A stretch of 64,000 nucleotides of DNA from a virus. Under the pieces are notes generated by a model. The model ran no database searches. It saw nothing but the letters and a program-made list of their open reading frames with translations, and was not told where the DNA came from. Location: the IMG/VR virus record IMGVR_UViG_3300030202_002990, positions 18,354 through 82,353 of that record. The stretch is one strand, 5' to 3'. The number at the start of each line of letters is the position of its first letter. The first letter of the stretch is position 1. Below, in pieces: positions 58,640-64,000 of this stretch. The translations under genes and the position numbers were made by a program.

Positions 58640-59167
58640 CTACCATAATATTTCACCGACATCTAAAGTGCTTCTAACTGGCTTGGTGTCTTTAGTTTTT
58701 TGTATTAATAGCACACCTAAAGAGAAACCGCTTTGTCTCCAATTTCCTATTCTTCTAAAGTATGGAGACTCCGTTAAATATATTTTTGTTAATTGATAAC
58801 CGTTATCTTTTAGGTAGTTTAGCTTACCATTCATCCAAATAGTATTAATAGTAACAAGAAGTGCTATATTTTCAATATCAAGTTCAATTCCTTTCTTAAT
58901 AAACTTGAACACTTTTGAAAACGGTGGGTTTGTTATCATCCAATCAGCGTTTGTGGTTTCTTTATCAAAAAAATCAATTCCTTTATTAATTTCACACCAC
59001 TCAAAAACTAATCCATATTTAGATACTGCCCTTGTAAAAGCACCTTCTCCCATACAGGGTTCTAATACAATACCTTTGGGTTTTAATTCTTGAACTATTG
59101 CATTTGCTAATTCATCAGGAGTATATATCTTATCCTCTCCATTATAACTTGTTAATTTTCTTCCCAT
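58640..59167 (-). CDS. N6-adenine methyltransferase-like protein (NPPF)
   Basis: 175 residues from ATG 59167. YTPDELANAIVQEL, the SAM motif VLEPCMGEGAF at about 37-47 and NPPFSKVF at about 82 are seen, with ALLVTINTIWMN as the next strand. Short for the family. The TTG at 59206 could add 13 residues. Target unknown. Confidence 0.65.
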   Translation of the reverse strand: MGRKLTSYNGEDKIYTPDELANAIVQELKPKGIVLEPCMGEGAFTRAVSKYGLVFEWCEINKGIDFFDKETTNADWMITNPPFSKVFKFIKKGIELDIENIALLVTINTIWMNGKLNYLKDNGYQLTKIYLTESPYFRRIGNWRQSGFSLGVLLIQKTKDTKPVRSTLDVGEILW

Positions 59168-59273
59168 AATCCAATCCGTACCGTGCCTAACAATGTATAA
59201 AAACAAAAGCTATTTTAGGCTGTTTATAAGGCTTCTGCTTGTTTATTAATATAGTTCTTTAATCAATCTTTTG

Positions 59274-59347
59274 TGGAGCTGACTGGACTTGAACCAGCGA
59301 CCTCTTCAGTGCAAGTGAAGCGTTCTCCCAAACTGAACTACAGCCCC
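59274..59347 (-). tRNA. tRNA-Ala (UGC)
   Basis: Acceptor GGGGCTG pairs with CAGCTCC (one G-U), anticodon stem CTTCA / TGAAG with loop CTTGCAC (anticodon TGC), T loop TTCAAGT. Discriminator A. CCA not encoded. Confidence 0.9.
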
Positions 59348-59351
59348 ATAT

Positions 59352-59888
59352 TTAAATTTTGAAATAATTTCCACTTATAGATATCCTCGTATCATCAGTA
59401 ACATTTCTTGAAGTATAGTGTGGCATCCAAGTAGGAAATATAACTAAATCACCAACTCTTGGTTCCATACTCAAACACACTCGTTTACCCAAAACCTCAA
59501 AATCAAATATCAGATTACCTGATTGTTTGGTATACTTAGTATAATATACAAATGATAAACCATCTCGACCTTCTTTGTGGTTGTGATACATAGTTGATTG
59601 TCCTGGATGTAATATATGTGCCCAAAATGTATCCAACTGTAAAAAGGGGTCAACCTTAGTTTTTACTTCTGAATCTATTTTAAATAATAGATGGTCTACA
59701 CTTTCTGAATTAGGTACATATGTGTCTTCGTAATGTGATTGTAATGGGTTGACATCCAATCTATTATTTTTATTTGATAACACCTCTTCATTTATCTTAT
59801 CATTATCTATACCTTCAAGGTGAAGAATATTACCAGGATTACTCGCAGTAATACCAGTATAATCAAAGTTTAATTTCATAACACTCAT
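59352..59888 (-). CDS. 2OG-Fe(II) oxygenase-like protein
   Basis: 178 residues. STMYHNHKEGRDGLSFVYYT gives the first His and the acidic residue, GDLVIFPTWMPHYTSRN gives the distal His, and DTRISISGNYF gives the Arg that binds 2-oxoglutarate. Substrate unknown. The next upstream gene overlaps its start by four bases. Confidence 0.75.
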   Translation of the reverse strand: MSVMKLNFDYTGITASNPGNILHLEGIDNDKINEEVLSNKNNRLDVNPLQSHYEDTYVPNSESVDHLLFKIDSEVKTKVDPFLQLDTFWAHILHPGQSTMYHNHKEGRDGLSFVYYTKYTKQSGNLIFDFEVLGKRVCLSMEPRVGDLVIFPTWMPHYTSRNVTDDTRISISGNYFKI

Positions 59889-60172
59889 ACATCCTCCTCT
59901 GGATATTGGTTTCTTGGGTCTTCTTCATTGGGTAATCTGATTCCCATTTCCCATAACATATTTTCAAATTCAATATAATCCAACTCATCGTTAGCCTCAC
60001 CTGTCGGATAGTTGGAACATTGTATAATACTCTTAATCATATATCTTAATACAGCGTCTTTTTTCTTACCCTCATCTACTAATTCTAAGGCGGATAACAA
60101 TTTAACTGTATGGTTTAATAACTCACCATCTACAACATATAGTAAGTTATCTACAAAAAATTTTTTCTTCAT
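59885..60172 (-). CDS. unknown phage protein
   Basis: 95 residues, helical and acidic, with VDGELLNHTVKLLSALELVD. No family recognised. It overlaps both neighbours by four bases. Confidence 0.4.
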   Translation of the reverse strand: MKKKFFVDNLLYVVDGELLNHTVKLLSALELVDEGKKKDAVLRYMIKSIIQCSNYPTGEANDELDYIEFENMLWEMGIRLPNEEDPRNQYPEEDV

Positions 60173-60423
60173 TTGCTACTCATGTATGATGTAATGTCAT
60201 CAATGTTATGTTCGTTACCATTCATATCTTTAAATACAGTTGGTAACTCTTCATACTTATATGGTGGAAACTTACCATGTGCATTCATAGTTCCCTTTAA
60301 TCTATATGGTGGACAATTACTTAAATCACATTCATCCCATTGTACTTTTCCATCCACACCTTTGATTTCCATGATAGGTTTTGAACCATTAAATAAATGT
60401 CTTTGTGCTAATGTTATTTTCAT
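60169..60423 (-). CDS. small protein, unknown
   Basis: 84 residues with KVQWDECDLSNCPPYR (Cys pair) and HGKFPPYKYEELPTVF. Function unknown. Confidence 0.4.
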   Translation of the reverse strand: MKITLAQRHLFNGSKPIMEIKGVDGKVQWDECDLSNCPPYRLKGTMNAHGKFPPYKYEELPTVFKDMNGNEHNIDDITSYMSSK

Positions 60424-60425
60424 AA

Positions 60426-60899
60426 TTAATATCTACTTTTTAATTTATATCTTTCTTGTAAATTATCGACATATTCTTTTGACTCTTTTAATGAGGGTCC
60501 CTTTACTTCACCGTTTTTATCCACCACACCCATCTTTTTCCGATAGTGTTTAATAGCATTAATCTTCTGACCTTTCATAATCAACTCTTTCAATACCTCG
60601 TCTAAGTATCCAGCCTCGATATCCGTTATATCAACTTCACCGTTTTTGACTCTCTTTCTAAAGTTAAAAATACGATTAGCTTCTATCATCAATTGTGACA
60701 TATCATGAATGTCTCTCTCGTTCAATTGTCTCATCATCTCTTCAATATCTATCTGGTCTTGTTGAAATAAATAGTTGTCATTTAATTCATAACCCATAAC
60801 TTCTGGCTGAGTATCGGTTATCAAATCCCTAAGAGTTTCTATTCTCTCAACAACTATGTCGTATACTCGCTCTTCACTTTTTGAAAAACTACTCTTCAA
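60426..60899 (-). CDS. unknown helical protein
   Basis: 157 residues, helical with a regulatory-type layout (ERIETLRDLITDTQPEV, MRQLNERDIHDMSQLMI). It overlaps the small gene upstream by 11 bases. Confidence 0.4.
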   Translation of the reverse strand: MKSSFSKSEERVYDIVVERIETLRDLITDTQPEVMGYELNDNYLFQQDQIDIEEMMRQLNERDIHDMSQLMIEANRIFNFRKRVKNGEVDITDIEAGYLDEVLKELIMKGQKINAIKHYRKKMGVVDKNGEVKGPSLKESKEYVDNLQERYKLKSRY

Positions 60900-61029
60900 G
60901 ATTTAAGACCATTCTTTCCAATTCATCAATTGTAGCTTCGAGTTGTACTCGATTATGTGAATCACTATTCTTCATATCATCCAATATAGAATAGAGTTCA
61001 CTTATTATTTTAATTAGGTCTGCTTTCAT
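60889..61029 (-). CDS. small coiled-coil protein
   Basis: 46 residues, helical (LIKIISELYSILDDMKN and LEATIDELERMVLNLEE). The ATG overlaps the upstream stop (ATGA-like). Confidence 0.5.
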   Translation of the reverse strand: MKADLIKIISELYSILDDMKNSDSHNRVQLEATIDELERMVLNLEE

Positions 61030-61292
61030 TTTATCACTCCAAATAAATTTGAATATTTCATTAATTTTAATTTCTTTAAATTAGAACCATTGGTTAATTC
61101 CATAGTTGTAATTATTTTATTTTCAATCATTAAATCTATCATACATTTTACATCACACAATTCTTGTATCAAACTATCGTTCTTTTCGTATGTACCACAT
61201 CTTATAGCCTTACTACAAGCCTGTATCAGTTCTCCACACTCTTCCATAGTGATGGTCATTAGTTCTTGTCTCTTACTTTTAAATTCACTCAT
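61026..61292 (-). CDS. MazG-like nucleotide pyrophosphohydrolase
   Basis: 88 residues from ATG 61292 with GGAG before it. The MazG pattern is seen: ELMTITMEECGELIQACSKAIR (EECGE as the metal site) and LIQELCDVKCMIDLMI (E..DV). A single helical domain, shorter than MazG. Breaks down (d)NTPs, often used by phages to regulate nucleotides or ppGpp. Confidence 0.65.
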   Translation of the reverse strand: MSEFKSKRQELMTITMEECGELIQACSKAIRCGTYEKNDSLIQELCDVKCMIDLMIENKIITTMELTNGSNLKKLKLMKYSNLFGVIK

Positions 61293-61503
61293 CGAATAAC
61301 TCCAATTGATTTGTATTAGGTTTATACGGGTTGAACCAATTACCATCTTCGTCTACCCAAGCGTTCCAACAACCTTGATTTTCTGCTCTACTATCGTTCT
61401 CATCGTACATTAGATTTAATTGTATGGTGTGTAACATCTCATAATCTAATGGGTCTAATGACTCCAATGTAATTGGTAATTTACTATGTCTTATTTTTTT
61501 CAT
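61285..61503 (-). CDS. small protein, unknown
   Basis: 72 residues, YEMLHTIQLNLMYDENDS in the middle and a Trp/Asn-rich end. It overlaps the MazG-like gene by eight bases. Confidence 0.4.
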   Translation of the reverse strand: MKKIRHSKLPITLESLDPLDYEMLHTIQLNLMYDENDSRAENQGCWNAWVDEDGNWFNPYKPNTNQLELFDE

Positions 61504-61518
61504 ACTTACTACAATCCT

Positions 61519-61818
61519 TTATACATTATATCTTTTATACAATTCGTTTACTTCTATCATATGTTTCTTTTTGATAAACCATTTACTCTTATTAAGAAAG
61601 TTTGGAGCGTAATATCTAAACAACTCTTTTAGTCTATCATACCTATCCATATCCTTACTATATTGTCTACCTTCAGGTGAATCAATATTTAGATTACGAT
61701 TCTTCTTTGCCCAATTATCCATGGCCATTTGAAGAACCCTAAACTTATTCTCATAGCTACCATCGGTCTCCACGATAACTCCACCTACATTATATTTTAC
61801 TTTATTCTTTGAACCCAT
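61519..61818 (-). CDS. unknown basic protein
   Basis: 99 residues, basic (NKVKYNVGGVIVETDG, then RLKELFRYYAP and WFIKKKHMIEVNE). It overlaps the zinc protein upstream by 22 bases. Confidence 0.4.
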   Translation of the reverse strand: MGSKNKVKYNVGGVIVETDGSYENKFRVLQMAMDNWAKKNRNLNIDSPEGRQYSKDMDRYDRLKELFRYYAPNFLNKSKWFIKKKHMIEVNELYKRYNV

Positions 61819-62342
61819 TTTCTTAATCTTTTTGGTAACATCTGTTGGTCGGTAATCATATTGGTTAATTGATTCTTCGTGACCATAGATATCTTATCAT
61901 CTAAATACAACTCCTTACAATAATCTAATGTGGGTTGATATCCCCAATCATTATAATATTTACGGATTAAACCCTCTGATTCACTCATACTAAGATAAGT
62001 AACCTTTGGGGTAGACCATATAACTTTTCTCTTTGGTTTAGGATTGTTCTTACTTTCCTCATATTGTTTCAACCACCTATCCCAAGAGTTATCCTTCATG
62101 ATACCCTTGGCCATTTTACCACCACCACCAACACTTCGTCTATCCATTCGTTTGAGATTGTCGGATTGTGATTTCTTTACAGGTTGTACATAACCACCAG
62201 TCTTGTGCGGATAAACCGTATGAGCTGAATACTTTTCTTCTTTACTACAATCTAAACATTCTGTATAACCTAAATGAACCCTATGGTCGGATAAAGTATT
62301 GTCACACTTTAAACAAACGGTGGTGTTTCTTTCCTTACCCAT
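61797..62342 (-). CDS. zinc-finger phage protein, unknown
   Basis: 181 residues. VCLKCDNTL and TECLDCSKEEK supply two CxxC pairs near the N-terminus; the later part is basic (KRKVIWSTPKVTYLSMSES). Similar Cys-pair proteins are frequent in T4-like phages. Confidence 0.5.
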   Translation of the reverse strand: MGKERNTTVCLKCDNTLSDHRVHLGYTECLDCSKEEKYSAHTVYPHKTGGYVQPVKKSQSDNLKRMDRRSVGGGGKMAKGIMKDNSWDRWLKQYEESKNNPKPKRKVIWSTPKVTYLSMSESEGLIRKYYNDWGYQPTLDYCKELYLDDKISMVTKNQLTNMITDQQMLPKRLRKWVQRIK

Positions 62343-62488
62343 TCTATATCCTTGACTTCTGTTTTCTTTTTTAATTTTTCTCTAACATCATCTTCCGATG
62401 TACCTGATAACCAAAACTTTATAACCATACCTTTCGGTTGGTTGATATCGGTATTCCTAGCCTTGATGTGATACCAAGAGTCTTCCAT
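62309..62488 (-). CDS. small protein, unknown
   Basis: 59 residues, WYHIKARNTDINQPKGMVI and a coil with KLKKKTEVKD. The start overlaps the upstream stop (TAATG) and its end overlaps the zinc protein. Confidence 0.45.
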   Translation of the reverse strand: MEDSWYHIKARNTDINQPKGMVIKFWLSGTSEDDVREKLKKKTEVKDIEWVRKETPPFV

Positions 62489-62688
62489 TAGGCTTCAGCT
62501 AATGTCCATTTCGAATCTTTGAGTAGGTTTGGATGCTTATATAACATCTTAACCATAAACTCCATTCTGTCTAATTCATCATCGAACTTAAATGGTGTAT
62601 CCGTAATACCCAAGTGTTCTATTGAATCATCTACATTTTCACAATGTATATTGATTAGTTCTAAATCCATTATCATAGTTTCATTCAT
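62488..62688 (-). CDS. small acidic protein, unknown
   Basis: 66 residues, acidic, with DLELINIHCENVDDSIEH and FMVKMLYKHPNLL. It begins at the base where the upstream gene ends. Confidence 0.4.
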   Translation of the reverse strand: MNETMIMDLELINIHCENVDDSIEHLGITDTPFKFDDELDRMEFMVKMLYKHPNLLKDSKWTLAEA

Positions 62689-62927
62689 TACGCTAACCTC
62701 ACAGATACTTCACTTCTATCTTGATTGTTATTAAATACTTTGGCGATAGCCTCACTACCCATGTCTCTTGGGTCACCTACTATAATTGTATGACCTAAGT
62801 AAGTATCGTTAAACTTTAACTCAACCATGTACTCAGGTTTATAACCTGGTCCTGTGGTACATTCACCATACTCAATGGTAAAAGTTCCAAACCTTGTTTT
62901 AATACTATGTGTTTTAAATTCATCCAT
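62688..62927 (-). CDS. small protein, unknown
   Basis: 79 residues with TRFGTFTIEYGECTTGPG and VEDPRDMGSEAIAKV-like loop. First gene after the class A promoter at 62970-63001. Confidence 0.4.
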   Translation of the reverse strand: MDEFKTHSIKTRFGTFTIEYGECTTGPGYKPEYMVELKFNDTYLGHTIIVGDPRDMGSEAIAKVFNNNQDRSEVSVRLA

Positions 62928-62969
62928 TATTGATTCCTCTTGTTAGTTATTATCTCATTTCTCATATAA

Positions 62970-63001
62970 GAATATACTAAGGAATTGGTATACGAGTCAA
63001 G
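62970..63001 (-). promoter_or_regulatory. sigma70-like promoter (class A)
   Basis: CTTGACT, 18-base spacer, TATATTC, about 43 bases before the start at 62927. Confidence 0.65.
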
Positions 63002-63179
63002 TGTTTTTTTCATTTATTTTATCCTTTTGAAATTTGAATCTCATGTCGTATTCCTCAATACCCTCATCAATACATTTCAATATTCGTTTGACAAAGCTAT
63101 CCAATATCCAATTATCGGTATTAATACTTTTCAATAAGTAATACACCTTATCATCTATGTTTAATTTAATAGTTTTCAT
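62997..63179 (-). CDS. small protein, unknown
   Basis: 60 residues, MKTIKLNIDDKVYYLLK start and a helical, charged rest (YDMRFKFQKDKINEKN). A plausible beta-alpha fold as in small DNA-binding proteins, not certain. Confidence 0.4.
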   Translation of the reverse strand: MKTIKLNIDDKVYYLLKSINTDNWILDSFVKRILKCIDEGIEEYDMRFKFQKDKINEKNT

Positions 63180-63268
63180 TTAGTGTTTAAAAAAAAGGGG
63201 TTAAGAAAAAAACGCATATAAAAAAGATACGCATAAAAAAGACATAATACTCTTTAATACGCCGCCGT
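63180..63268 (-). other. AT-rich low-complexity spacer
   Basis: Runs of A on the plus strand with two similar units (CGCATATAAAAAAGA and ACGCATAAAAAAGA). No gene of confidence. It could be a leader or a weak terminator for the gene ending at 63269. Confidence 0.3.
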
Positions 63269-63637
63269 CTAAAACTTCTTATGTTTCCTCACGAAGTAAT
63301 CGTAATCATCCTTGTCGTGATTCCAATAGGCTTTCAAGACTTCCCAACCATGATGTATTTTACAATACTGAACCAATTCGGTATGGGAGTGCATAATCAC
63401 AGGTAATGAATACTCGTGTAGGGTTTCGCGGACATCCTTAATGTAATGTTTATCTATGGGTTTGTGTTTGGGCCAATCCTCTACTATCTCACCATTGATA
63501 CTCGTTAATGGTGGAGTATGGTTTAAGGCACCATTAGGATGATTGGTACAACTAATCAATTGTAGGTATAGTATTATCATACACCCTACAATGATTAACA
63601 TACCCACCCTCATAACGCCTTTTTCCAAGTCATTCAT
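63269..63637 (-). CDS. lipoprotein or membrane-anchored protein, unknown
   Basis: 122 residues from ATG 63637 (GGAG before it). VGMLIIVGCMIILYLQLISC is a signal with lipobox-like LISC (Cys about 30); the mature part is His/Trp-rich (VIMHSHTELVQYCKIHHGWEVL). Function unknown. Confidence 0.45.
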   Translation of the reverse strand: MNDLEKGVMRVGMLIIVGCMIILYLQLISCTNHPNGALNHTPPLTSINGEIVEDWPKHKPIDKHYIKDVRETLHEYSLPVIMHSHTELVQYCKIHHGWEVLKAYWNHDKDDYDYFVRKHKKF

Positions 63638-63645
63638 ATTCACTC

Positions 63646-63735
63646 CTAAAATTGAAATTGTGCCCATCCGAACCATACGAGGGTCATGATTATAAATATC
63701 ATAATGTATTCTGTAATTGTAATGTTTTGTTTCAT
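63646..63735 (-). CDS. 29-residue TM peptide
   Basis: MKQNITITEYIMIFIIMTLV start and WFGWAQFQF end; one membrane helix. It is coupled between the lipoprotein and glycosylase genes (short overlap with the latter). Confidence 0.4.
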   Translation of the reverse strand: MKQNITITEYIMIFIIMTLVWFGWAQFQF

Positions 63736-64000
63736 TTGATTTCCTCAAGGTATTGATGTAATACCTTATCGTTTGATTGGTTAGTCATTTTGTTTAATTG
63801 AAATATGTTCCATGAATCCATACCATACTGACCTACGCCGTAACACTCTTGAATGGATTGAAAACCATTTATATAGTCTTGTGAAAATCTCCTTAATGTG
63901 TGTGCTCTCTTGTGGTGTAGACCAAGCGGTTGTAATAAATGAGATAAAAACTTTTCATCACTATTAATCATATCATGGGGTGTGGGGTAGAGAGTAAACA
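63732..64000 (-). CDS. MBD4-like HhH DNA glycosylase, partial (5' end outside window)
   Basis: The frame is open to the right edge with residues resembling LYPTPHD before the first in-window Met, so the start lies beyond the window. Visible are LLQPLGLHHKRAHTLRRFS, the HhH-type YGVGQYGMDSWNIF with the catalytic Asp in GMDSW, and a short end. The pattern matches the C-terminal part of MBD4/HhH-GPD glycosylases, which remove thymine or uracil from mismatches. It may guard phage DNA against deamination. Confidence 0.68.
   Translation of the reverse strand, partial: FTLYPTPHDMINSDEKFLSHLLQPLGLHHKRAHTLRRFSQDYINGFQSIQECYGVGQYGMDSWNIFQLNKMTNQSNDKVLHQYLEEIK

Noticed and set aside
58537-59347. tRNA for selenocysteine
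   Set aside because: The two tRNAs here read as Cys (GCA) and Ala (UGC); neither has the UCA anticodon or the long acceptor/variable arm of tRNA-Sec.
63180-63268. Short repeats resembling a CRISPR or an origin
   Set aside because: Only two imperfect A-rich units are present; no spacers or iterons.

Overview
The window is a stretch of an AT-rich, tailed-phage genome with a T4-like (myovirus) contractile-tail module. Nearly every gene lies on the minus strand, genes are packed with ATGA-type overlaps, and there is no integrase, transposase or CRISPR. The phage assignment rests on a baseplate block (gp6-like and gp25-like wedge proteins, a spike/hub protein, large tail proteins), a gp55-like late sigma factor, a tmRNA, two tRNAs and many small phage-type genes. 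The host is not stated by the sequence. Many encoded proteins carry signal peptides or lipoboxes, there are pseudopilins, a TonB C-terminal domain and an outer-membrane barrel, and the sigma70-like promoters have a TAnnTTC -10 box. Together these suggest a Gram-negative, probably marine, bacterium, perhaps of the FCB group (inference only).

Layout. 1-3.3 kb: Popeye-like membrane protein (cut by the window), cysteine-less thioredoxin-like protein, GspE-N domain membrane protein, a lipoprotein and an outer-membrane barrel. 3.4-19.7 kb: virion genes, read from the divergent region at about 19.8 kb leftwards (spike/hub, gp25, gp6, ferredoxin, PKD and LamG tail proteins, then three further structural genes). 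19.8-20.5 kb: the only plus-strand genes, two small membrane or secreted proteins, each with its own promoter-like site, 5' hairpin and strong terminator. 20.6-24.7 kb: TonB-C protein, small membrane proteins and four type IV pilin/pseudopilin-like genes. 24.9-29.8 kb: gp55, HD hydrolase, 3D-domain protein, DNA methyltransferase, tmRNA. 29.8-41.7 kb: IMP dehydrogenase, peptide deformylase with SEC-C tail, many small proteins, SWIM finger, a probable restriction-modification pair, lipoproteins, MscS-like, Hc1-histone-like and J-domain proteins. 42-50.5 kb: Hsp20, SNase-like nuclease, MoxR ATPase and VWA/HExxH partner. 50.6-64 kb: a SelW-like gene with an in-frame UGA, IscA/ErpA-like protein, deoxyribonucleotidase, PC4, VOC, UV endonuclease, dUTPase, HNH nuclease, tRNA-Cys, tRNA-Ala, 2OG oxygenase, MazG-like protein and an MBD4-like glycosylase (cut by the right edge).

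Two promoter families can be read by eye. One is TTGACT-N17/18-TAnnTTC (ten copies, before metabolic and defence-type genes). The other is a TATTTAT-core motif that in most cases is followed within a few bases by a hairpin at the expected mRNA 5' end (before virion genes, the plus-strand genes and others). They probably correspond to host-sigma early promoters and gp55-dependent late promoters.

The most unusual contents are a probable phage selenoprotein with a SECIS-like stem, a phage-borne pseudopilin operon, a large set of exported lipoproteins, and a tmRNA with a long tag ending in YAYA.
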